Shown piece after piece: positions 1-4,956 of a stretch of DNA of 6,187 bases. This DNA comes from Spirochaeta sp. (GTDB lineage: Bacteria > Spirochaetota > Spirochaetia > DSM-2461), in NCBI GenBank assembly GCA_030592625.1, contig JAUVIY010000164.1, positions 1 through 6,187 of the forward strand, given 5' to 3'. Below the pieces are notes generated by a model, which did no database searches, was not told the DNA's origin, and worked only from the letters and a program-made list of their open reading frames with translations. The translations under genes and the position numbers were made by a program. Each line of letters begins with the position of its first letter. Position 1 is the stretch's first letter.

Positions 1-135
1 GAATACGGGATGCCCCTGGTGGGAGGACTCAGCGGCGCCTGCACCGTCCTGAATACCGGCATGCGGGTGCGCATCGACGGCGGGAACGGCTTGGTGACTG
101 TGCTGGACGGTGAACGGGAACCGGCCGCTGTCTGA
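1..135 (+). CDS. C-terminal end of a PEP-utilising enzyme mobile (phosphohistidine swivel) domain protein, 5' truncated
   Basis: The frame is open from the first base and ends at TGA 133-135, giving 44 residues that begin EYGMPLVGGLSG and continue with TGMRVRIDGGNGLVTVL. This matches the end of the mobile domain of PEP synthase, pyruvate phosphate dikinase and rifampicin phosphotransferase-type enzymes. In that domain an E-Y-G-I-P-like segment follows the phospho-accepting His, and a 'G..V.VDG..G.V' beta-hairpin closes the fold. The catalytic His would lie just upstream, outside the window. The protein stops about 10 residues after the swivel domain. That argues for an arrangement with the swivel at the C-terminus, as in rifampicin phosphotransferase-like or stand-alone PEP synthase-like proteins. 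PpsA, PPDK and PtsI carry a TIM barrel after it. The exact substrate cannot be told from this fragment. The stop abuts that of convergent mnmG. Confidence 0.72.
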   Translation, partial: EYGMPLVGGLSGACTVLNTGMRVRIDGGNGLVTVLDGEREPAAV

Positions 136-2061
136 CTAGCGTTTGTCCAGCTGAACCAGGATGACGGCCACATCCGAGGAACGCACTCCCGGAACCCGTG
201 AGGCCTGACCCACGCTCACCGGACGGATGACTTTCAGTTTCTCCCTGGCCTCGGAGGAGAGACCCGGTACGGTTTCCCAGTCGGTTTCCGGGGGAATGGT
301 GACGTTTTCCATCTTCCGGAAGCGCTGGACATGGCGCTCCTCGCGTTTGAGATAACCTTCGTATTTCACATCAAGTTCAATCTGCTTCAGCCAGTCGGCG
401 GCGGCGCCGGTTCCCAGAGCCGGTTCCACTTTTATCAGGTCCGGAAGGCTCACTTTCGGATCCCGGAGTAGATGTTCAAAACTGACACCGCCTTTGCGGG
501 AAGCCCATGGGGGGGATGCGGCTTCAGCTTCGGTAAGGGTGCGCTTTCTCAACAGCTCACGGATCTCGTCAATTCTTGCGCACTTGGCTTCGAAACGTTC
601 AATAGCCTCCGGGCCATGAAGGCCTGCATCAACCCCTTTGGCAAATAGACGGCAATCGGCGTTGTCATGGCGCAGGGCGATGCGGTGCTCGGCACGGCTG
701 GTGAACATCCGGTAGGGTTCTTCGGTTCCCAGGGTCACCAGATCGTCAATCATAACACCGATGTAGGCCTCGGCCCGATCCAGGATTAGAGGCACTTTGC
801 CCTGGAGACGCATGGCGGCGTTGATTCCCGCCATCAGGCCCTGGGCTGCGGCCTCTTCGTAACCGCTTGTGCCGTTGGTCTGCCCGGCAATAAAGAGGTT
901 TCGCAGGCGCTTGGCTTCCAGTGCAGGAGTGAGGTTCGTCGGATTCATATAATCGTACTCCACGGCGTATCCCGGGCGCATGATTTCCGCATGCTCCAAG
1001 CCGGGAACGCTGCGGATGTATTCCTCCTGAGCATCCTCGGGCAGACTGGTGGAAAGACCGTTAAGGTACATTTCCTCGGTCTCCATACCCTCGGGCTCGA
1101 CGAATACGTGATGCCGTACCCTGTCGGGGAACTTCACCACCTTGTCTTCGATGGAAGGACAGTATCGTGGGCCATTCCCTTCGATGCGGCCGGAGAACAG
1201 CGGGGAGCGCCCCAGATGGCTGCGGATGATTTCGTGAGTCCCCTCGGTGGTATAGGTGATATAGCAGGGAAGCGCAGGCCGGTCCAGATTCTTCCGGCCG
1301 AAGCTGAAGGGAAACACCTCGTCATCACCGAACTGGATTTCCATCTTTTCCAGATCCAGGGAGCGGCGGTGAACCCGGGCCGGGGTGCCGGTTTTCAGCC
1401 GGCCGACATCGAAACCCATCTCCCGGAGACGGTCTCCCAACCCCTGGGCGGCCGGCTCACCGATGCGGCCGCTCAGGCTCTCGTACTCACCGATGAAGAT
1501 TTTAGCGTTCATAAAAGTGCCGGTGGTGAGTACCACAACATCGGCGGTGATGCGCCGGCCACGTTCGGTGATAACGCCGGTAACCTGAGTATCGCACCAG
1601 GCGGCAGGATCTGCTCCGCCCTTTACCGGAGGGCCTGAAAGCGGGCCCGTCAGGAGGTCAACAACCGTGTCCTGGAAAAGCTCAAGATTTCGCGTGAGTT
1701 CCAGGGTATGCTTGGCCTTCTGCCGGTACGCAGGCTTGTCTGCCTGGGCCCTGGGCGCCTGAACCGCCGGGCCCCGGCTTCGATTAAGAACTCGAAACTG
1801 AATCATGGTATCGTCGATAATTCGACCCATCTCGCCCCCGAGGGCGTCGATTTCCCGCACCATATTGCCCTTGGCCAACCCGCCGATAGCGGGATTACAG
1901 GAGAGTTGTCCGATAGTATCCAGATTCTGGGTCACCAGTATTGTCGAATAGCCGAGACGGGCGAGAGCCAGACCCGCCTCGATGCCGGCATGACCGGCAC
2001 CCACTACAAGGGCATCATAATCCATGCTGCGAACATTAATATTTTGGCCCGGAATCGACAA
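136..2061 (-). CDS. mnmG: tRNA uridine-5-carboxymethylaminomethyl(34) synthesis enzyme MnmG (GidA)
   Basis: This is the FAD- and NADH-dependent partner of the GTPase MnmE. The cytoplasmic MnmE-MnmG complex installs the (carboxymethyl)aminomethyl group at C5 of wobble U34 in tRNAs reading split codon boxes. The 641 residues fit the family (E. coli 629). Visible motifs are the FAD dinucleotide-binding GAGHAG (21-26), SCNPAIGG with Cys55, LKTGTP (222-227), GPRYCPSIEDK with Cys301, IAGQTNGTSGYEEAAAQG (391-408), SRAEHR (455-460), YEGYLKRE (567-574) and the C-terminal SVGQASRVPGV (616-626). A segment of roughly 15 extra residues (about 138-157) sits in a region that is shorter in E. coli. The start used is TTG at 2059-2061, because GAAGG lies 6 nt upstream. 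ATG at 2023-2025 (residue 13) would also give a normal N-terminus but has no ribosome binding site. The partners mnmE and rsmG are not adjacent here. Confidence 0.97.
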   Translation of the reverse strand: MSIPGQNINVRSMDYDALVVGAGHAGIEAGLALARLGYSTILVTQNLDTIGQLSCNPAIGGLAKGNMVREIDALGGEMGRIIDDTMIQFRVLNRSRGPAVQAPRAQADKPAYRQKAKHTLELTRNLELFQDTVVDLLTGPLSGPPVKGGADPAAWCDTQVTGVITERGRRITADVVVLTTGTFMNAKIFIGEYESLSGRIGEPAAQGLGDRLREMGFDVGRLKTGTPARVHRRSLDLEKMEIQFGDDEVFPFSFGRKNLDRPALPCYITYTTEGTHEIIRSHLGRSPLFSGRIEGNGPRYCPSIEDKVVKFPDRVRHHVFVEPEGMETEEMYLNGLSTSLPEDAQEEYIRSVPGLEHAEIMRPGYAVEYDYMNPTNLTPALEAKRLRNLFIAGQTNGTSGYEEAAAQGLMAGINAAMRLQGKVPLILDRAEAYIGVMIDDLVTLGTEEPYRMFTSRAEHRIALRHDNADCRLFAKGVDAGLHGPEAIERFEAKCARIDEIRELLRKRTLTEAEAASPPWASRKGGVSFEHLLRDPKVSLPDLIKVEPALGTGAAADWLKQIELDVKYEGYLKREERHVQRFRKMENVTIPPETDWETVPGLSSEAREKLKVIRPVSVGQASRVPGVRSSDVAVILVQLDKR

Positions 2062-2067
2062 GAGGGA

Positions 2068-2072
2068 CCTTC
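2068..2072 (-). promoter_or_regulatory. Ribosome binding site deciding the TTG start of mnmG
   Basis: On the minus strand GAAGG stands 6 nt before TTG 2059-2061. The downstream ATG (2023-2025) is preceded by TTCGCAGC, which has no Shine-Dalgarno match. This favours the TTG start and a 12-residue N-terminal extension. An in-frame TAG eight codons upstream of the TTG, counting the TTG itself, limits any longer start. Confidence 0.5.
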
Positions 2073-2080
2073 GAATAGTC

Positions 2081-2097
2081 TAGAATCCTGATAGGGG
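2081..2097 (+). promoter_or_regulatory. Candidate -10 element and Shine-Dalgarno of the DinB-like gene
   Basis: TAGAAT (2081-2086, 5 of 6 to TATAAT) is followed by AGGGG (2093-2097) with a 6 nt spacer before ATG 2104. The best -35-like hexamer, TCGACA at 2055-2060, is 20 bp from the -10, which is too far for a standard promoter. The promoter may therefore be weak or activator-dependent. The ribosome binding site is convincing; the promoter is tentative. Confidence 0.4.
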
Positions 2098-2100
2098 ACC

Positions 2101-2129
2101 ATTATGGATGAAAAAATGCTGCGTAACAA
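2101..2129 (-). promoter_or_regulatory. Candidate sigma70-type promoter of mnmG, overlapping the start of the DinB-like gene
   Basis: Read on the minus strand, TTGTTA (2124-2129, 4 of 6 to TTGACA) and CATAAT (2101-2106, 5 of 6 to TATAAT) are separated by exactly 17 bp. Transcription would start near 2094 and give a leader of about 33 nt carrying the GAAGG site. The promoter covers the first codons of the divergent DinB-like gene, so the two genes may compete for polymerase. This is a by-eye consensus match only. Confidence 0.4.
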
Positions 2130-2583
2130 CCTGGGTGAAATGCTGGGCGACGGCGCCGCCCATATCGGAATCGAAAGAGCCCTCGAAGGTTTCCCGGTGG
2201 ATCGAGCCGGAGAACGGTTCGAACCTCTGGAACACTCCATGTGGATGCTCGTGGAACATCTGCGTATCGTCAACCGGGATCTGATTGACTGGGTGGCAGC
2301 CGATAAGTATGAAGCAAAGCCCTTCCCTTCCGGGTACTGGCCCGCACCCGAACCACCGTCCCCCAAAGTCTGGGAGAAGGCGATAATCTCAATCGATCGG
2401 GATATGAATGTGATGAAGGGTTGGATCGATGATACAGGTTTCGATATCACCGCTCCCCTGAAGCGGCACTCTTCCCATTCAGCTTTACGGGAAATCCTGC
2501 TTACTATTGCCCACAACGGATATCATATCGGGCAGATGGTGGATTTACGGGCCCTGCTGGGGGTACCGGTGAAAGATTATTAA
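2104..2583 (+). CDS. DinB-superfamily putative metal-dependent protein
   Basis: The 159-residue protein has the layout of the DinB/YfiT-like four-helix bundle fold. A first helix pair contains LEHSMWMLVEHLRIVNRDLI (residues 42-61), a proline-rich connector (about 79-88) follows, and the hallmark C-terminal helix is HNGYHIGQMVDLRALLG (137-153). The likely metal ligands are His52, His137 and His141, the usual three-His set in this superfamily. Members include thiol-S-transferases such as bacillithiol and mycothiol transferases, maleylpyruvate isomerase-like enzymes and many DNA-damage-inducible proteins of unknown activity, so the reaction here cannot be named. There is no signal peptide or membrane segment, so a cytoplasmic location is expected. 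The AGGGG site supports the start. The gene is divergent from mnmG (42 bp) and is followed after 70 bp by a DUF3795 gene on the same strand. Confidence 0.85.
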   Translation: MDEKMLRNNLGEMLGDGAAHIGIERALEGFPVDRAGERFEPLEHSMWMLVEHLRIVNRDLIDWVAADKYEAKPFPSGYWPAPEPPSPKVWEKAIISIDRDMNVMKGWIDDTGFDITAPLKRHSSHSALREILLTIAHNGYHIGQMVDLRALLGVPVKDY

Positions 2584-2586
2584 TAA

Positions 2587-2608
2587 ACCTGACATACTGA
2601 TGTCAGGT
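2587..2608. repeat. Perfect inverted repeat with 9 bp arms in the DinB-DUF3795 spacer (operator or weak terminator)
   Basis: ACCTGACAT (2587-2595) and ATGTCAGGT (2600-2608) are exact reverse complements around a 4-base centre, ACTG. The repeat begins 3 bp after the stop codon of the DinB-like gene and lies 9 bp before a TAGAAT -10 candidate for the next gene. As an RNA hairpin it could act as a terminator, but no U-run follows on the plus strand (next bases ATCTCCGG). T-rich sequence lies only on the other side. As DNA it has the size and symmetry of a dimeric regulator site. The repeat is certain; its role is open. Confidence 0.7.
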
Positions 2609-2617
2609 ATCTCCGGC

Positions 2618-2648
2618 TAGAATGATTCAAAATATTCGTTTCCGGAGG
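2618..2648 (+). promoter_or_regulatory. Candidate -10 element and Shine-Dalgarno of the DUF3795 gene
   Basis: TAGAAT (2618-2623) repeats the CTAGAAT seen before the DinB-like gene. No good -35 lies 16-18 bp upstream, where the right arm and loop of the inverted repeat sit. The ribosome binding site GGAGG (2644-2648) is 5 nt before ATG 2654 and clearly sets the start. The promoter call is tentative. Confidence 0.4.
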
Positions 2649-2653
2649 ATACA

Positions 2654-2992
2654 ATGGGAAAAATGATTGCCGCCTGTGGACTGGATTGTGCTGTTTGTCC
2701 GGCCTACATCGCCTGGAAAACTGACGATCAAGCCCTACGGGTAAAAACAGCCGCCGAATGGACGGTACAGCACGGTTTTGATGCAAAACCCGAAATGATC
2801 AATTGCGTGGGCTGCATGACCGCCGCTGAAGGTCCGAGAGTCGGGCACTGCGGCGAATGCGAATATCGAAAATGTGTGAGGGAAAAGACACTGACCTCTT
2901 GCGCCGTCTGTGCCGACTATCCCTGCGACAGCCTGAAGGGCTTTCACGTTCAAGTGCCTCACGCGAAGACGAATCTCGAATCCTTACGCTGA
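2654..2992 (+). CDS. DUF3795 family cysteine-rich protein
   Basis: The 112-residue protein starts MGKMIAACGLDCAVCPAYIA, the typical opening of DUF3795 proteins. It keeps the family's four cysteine clusters: C8-x3-C12-x2-C15, C51-x2-C54, C66-x2-C69-x4-C74 and C83-x2-C86-x4-C91. Eleven cysteines in such a short cytoplasmic protein imply bound zinc or an iron-sulfur centre, but the family has no assigned reaction that I know of. The segment CAVCADYPCDSLKGF (83-97) is the usual family C-terminal signature, and the protein ends soon after it, so it looks complete. GGAGG 5 nt upstream supports ATG 2654 over the Met at residue 4. It lies 70 bp after the DinB-like gene and 70 bp before a WYL regulator, all on one strand. 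Confidence 0.85.
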   Translation: MGKMIAACGLDCAVCPAYIAWKTDDQALRVKTAAEWTVQHGFDAKPEMINCVGCMTAAEGPRVGHCGECEYRKCVREKTLTSCAVCADYPCDSLKGFHVQVPHAKTNLESLR

Positions 2993-3012
2993 TTCGATGC
3001 CGGGCTCGAATC
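2991..3012. repeat. Inverted repeat with 7 bp arms overlapping the DUF3795 stop codon
   Basis: GATTCGA (2991-2997) and TCGAATC (3006-3012) are exact reverse complements around TGCCGGGC. The left arm includes the last two bases of the TGA stop. The nonamer CTCGAATCC occurs both inside the gene end (2975-2983) and at the right arm (3005-3013), a direct repeat spaced 30 bp. No U-run follows, so a classical intrinsic terminator is unlikely. It may be a weak hairpin at the transcript end, a protein site, or chance. Confidence 0.45.
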
Positions 3013-3015
3013 CCG

Positions 3016-3056
3016 TAGAAAGGTTCACCGGTGAGGTATAATCCTCCTAAGGGGAG
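3016..3056 (+). promoter_or_regulatory. Promoter and Shine-Dalgarno of the YafY-type regulator, with a palindrome beside the -10
   Basis: A perfect TATAAT lies at 3037-3042, and AAGGGGAG (3049-3056) sits 6 nt before ATG 3063. Transcription would start around 3049, giving a very short leader of about 14 nt. The -35 is poor: the best match is TAGAAA (3016-3021, 4 of 6) at a short 15 bp spacing. Between them is the 10 bp palindrome TCACCGGTGA (3025-3034), two bases from the -10. That is a natural position for an operator, so autoregulation by the WYL protein is a reasonable guess. Confidence 0.55.
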
Positions 3057-3062
3057 CCCCAC

Positions 3063-3992
3063 ATGAGAATCGACAGGTTGTATGCCATCACCCTCCTGTT
3101 GATGAACCGGGAGAAAATTACCGCCCGGGAGATTGCCGAACGCTTTGGCGTTTCAGTACGGACAGTGTACCGGGATATCGACACATTGGATCTCGCGGGC
3201 ATCCCGGTGATTACCTACCCCGGAATCGGCGGAGGCATCGGTCTGATTCCAGAGTATCGCCTCGACGGCGGTTACTTCACCAGGGTAGAACTTAGAGACC
3301 TGGTGGCCACCCTGGAGGGTATCGCTCCCATTCTGTCGGAAACCACGCTCCCGGTAACAGTTGGCAAGGCCGGCGCCCTCAGCAGGCAATCACCGATTCG
3401 AGGTACCGATGAGGACAGCCCGGTAAGCATCGATCTCACAGGATGGCGGGAACACCCAGGCTGGAAAGACTGTATATCCCTTCTGATCGGGGCGATCCGA
3501 GCCAAGCGGGCGGTCGTCTTCGCTTACACCTCCCTCAAGGACCAGCGTCTCGTCCGGGAAGTCGAGCCCCTGAGGGTCGTCTTCCGCAACAGCAATTGGT
3601 ACCTGTCGGCCTGGTGCCGCCTCCGCGAGGACTATCGATGGTTCACCATATCCCGGATAGAGAACCTTCGACGACTCGAATCGTCCTTCGACCGACGTCG
3701 CAGGCTGGAGGAAGCCCCTCGGGACGAAGCCTTCGGAGAGCCGACACTTCCCATTCACATCGCCCTCACAGTGAAAGGAGCCGCCAAGGCCGTTGATTAT
3801 ATCCACCCTGATTCACTGATCCCCGACGGAAATCGGCAGACGGTTGTCCTGAATTGGCCGGCTAACGAATGGCTTTACGGCTTTCTCCTGAGTCTCGGAC
3901 CCGAAGTGGAAGTGTTGGAACCCGTTGAAATCCGTCTGGAGTTAAAAAGCCGTATACAAACCGCCCTTGGACGTTATTGCGATCCGGGTTAG
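3063..3992 (+). CDS. YafY family transcriptional regulator (HTH plus WYL domain)
   Basis: The 309-residue protein is a full-length DeoR-like HTH/WYL regulator. The N-terminal winged helix-turn-helix covers residues 3-62: helix TAREIAERF (20-28), turn GVS, recognition helix VRTVYRDIDTL (32-42) and wing YPGIGGGIGL (52-61). A linker leads to the WYL domain (about 145-205), with the conserved VVFAY (151-155), EPLRVV (168-173), NWYLSAW holding Trp179-Tyr180-Leu181, and RWFTISRI (192-199). A C-terminal extension (about 230-305, WCX-like) ends the protein. WYL domains sense small ligands or nucleic acids, and regulators of this class act as activators or repressors. Its position after the DinB and DUF3795 genes, each with its own -10 candidate, suggests it controls itself and these neighbours; this is inferred. 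Its 3' end lies 7 bp from the convergent fructokinase gene. Confidence 0.93.
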   Translation: MRIDRLYAITLLLMNREKITAREIAERFGVSVRTVYRDIDTLDLAGIPVITYPGIGGGIGLIPEYRLDGGYFTRVELRDLVATLEGIAPILSETTLPVTVGKAGALSRQSPIRGTDEDSPVSIDLTGWREHPGWKDCISLLIGAIRAKRAVVFAYTSLKDQRLVREVEPLRVVFRNSNWYLSAWCRLREDYRWFTISRIENLRRLESSFDRRRRLEEAPRDEAFGEPTLPIHIALTVKGAAKAVDYIHPDSLIPDGNRQTVVLNWPANEWLYGFLLSLGPEVEVLEPVEIRLELKSRIQTALGRYCDPG

Positions 3993-3999
3993 GTATTCG

Positions 4000-4932
4000 T
4001 TATTTCGCAGCGGCCATTTCGGCGGCAGTTGGAGGATCAGCTCCCTGTCTGGCACAGTTCAGGCTTGAGGCCTTCACTGCGAAGCGTACCACGTCCAGAG
4101 CTTCGTCACGATTGAGCTCACTGGCGGTTCTGGCCGACAGGCGCCCCATTTCATGCAATCTGACCAATAGGGCGGCGTGGAAACTATCTCCGGCACCGAT
4201 GGTGTCCTTCACGTCCACCCAGTATTCGGGAGTCTCGACTCGGTGAGACGACCCGAGCAGCACGGCACCATCTTTGCCTCGGGTCATCACGACGATTCCG
4301 GCACCTCGTGCAAGCCAATCCCTGGCACTTTCTTCCGCCGGACGCTCCGGATAGAGCCATGCCAAATCCGCACTGCTCACCTTGACGATGGTGGATAGGC
4401 CTGCAAGTTCTTCCATCTCAGCGGTATAGGCCGGCTTGTCGGTTACCATCATAGGCCTGACGTTGGGATCAAAGGAGATAGCCCGCTTACCCGATTCCCG
4501 GCGGATGAGGGTTTTAATGGTTTCGGCCTGGGGTTCGAGGATCAGGGAGATGGAACCGAATTCGATGCACTCGATAGAGTCCGGCAGGGATTCGGGGATG
4601 TCGACGGAACTGAGATTCCGGTCGGCGGTGTTTTCGGTATAGAAGGCATAGCGGGGTTCTTCGCCGTCTTCAATTTTTACGAATGCCAATGTGGAGAGAC
4701 GATCGGAGCGCCGGGTGAAGGAAGTATCCACCCCTTCGCTGCTCAGACGGTTAAAAAGCATGTCTCCGAAGAAATCCCGGGAAATTTTTCCCAGGAATCC
4801 CACCGGCGCACCCAGGCGGGCTGCAGCGATTGCCAGATTGAAGGGGGATCCGCCGGTACAGGGGGCGTATTGCAACTCGTCACCGGGTTGAGGGACGAAA
4901 TCGATAAGGGCTTCACCACAGCTGACAATCAT
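4000..4932 (-). CDS. Fructokinase-like PfkB family carbohydrate kinase
   Basis: The 310-residue protein is a complete ribokinase/PfkB kinase, with ATP phosphorylating a sugar in the cytoplasm. The first family signature spans GGSPFNLAIAAARLG (27-41) and GKISRDFFG (48-56). FDPNVRP (154-160) is typical of fructokinases. The second signature, DTIGAGDSFHAALL (243-256), holds the anion-hole GAGD with catalytic base Asp249. The end NCARQGADPPTAAEM (292-306) is also a fructokinase hallmark. Fructose to fructose-6-phosphate is the expected reaction, supported by the upstream sucrose phosphorylase, which releases fructose. The gene starts 24 bp after that gene's stop, so the two are probably cotranscribed. 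GGAGG 8 nt before ATG 4930-4932 supports the start. Other ketose or 2-keto-3-deoxygluconate specificity cannot be fully excluded by sequence alone. Confidence 0.92.
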   Translation of the reverse strand: MIVSCGEALIDFVPQPGDELQYAPCTGGSPFNLAIAAARLGAPVGFLGKISRDFFGDMLFNRLSSEGVDTSFTRRSDRLSTLAFVKIEDGEEPRYAFYTENTADRNLSSVDIPESLPDSIECIEFGSISLILEPQAETIKTLIRRESGKRAISFDPNVRPMMVTDKPAYTAEMEELAGLSTIVKVSSADLAWLYPERPAEESARDWLARGAGIVVMTRGKDGAVLLGSSHRVETPEYWVDVKDTIGAGDSFHAALLVRLHEMGRLSARTASELNRDEALDVVRFAVKASSLNCARQGADPPTAAEMAAAK

Positions 4933-4940
4933 ACTACAAA

Positions 4941-4945
4941 CCTCC
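4941..4945 (-). promoter_or_regulatory. Ribosome binding site of the fructokinase gene
   Basis: On the minus strand GGAGG is located 8 nt before ATG 4930-4932, within the 24 bp between the phosphorylase stop and the kinase start. There is no room for a full separate promoter in this spacer, which supports a two-gene operon. Confidence 0.7.
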
Positions 4946-4956
4946 GCATCTCTCGG

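Noticed and set aside
509..515. Run of seven G inside mnmG as a possible frameshift site
   Set aside because: The reading frame and MnmG similarity continue on both sides, so there is no sign of a sequence error or programmed slippage.
991..1638. Long plus-strand open frame (215 codons) opposite mnmG
   Set aside because: It lies wholly inside the well-supported mnmG gene, its translation shows no family motif, and GC-rich genes often leave such antisense frames open.
2004..2516. Minus-strand open frame (170 codons) opposite the DinB-like gene
   Set aside because: It covers a gene with clear DinB motifs and also overlaps the mnmG start. Its translation is Ser/Arg-rich without recognisable domains.
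3000..3016. tRNA T-arm-like sequence (CCGGG, CTCGAAT, CCCGT)
   Set aside because: Only a 4 bp stem with a seven-base loop is present. There is no acceptor stem, anticodon arm or properly placed CCA, and the upstream bases are coding. It is probably chance rather than a tRNA or attachment-site remnant.
3063..3992. The WYL regulator as controller of the convergent sucrose operon
   Set aside because: The two are convergent, the operon's promoter is outside the window, and YafY-type proteins are not typical sucrose regulators. Nothing in the sequence supports the link.
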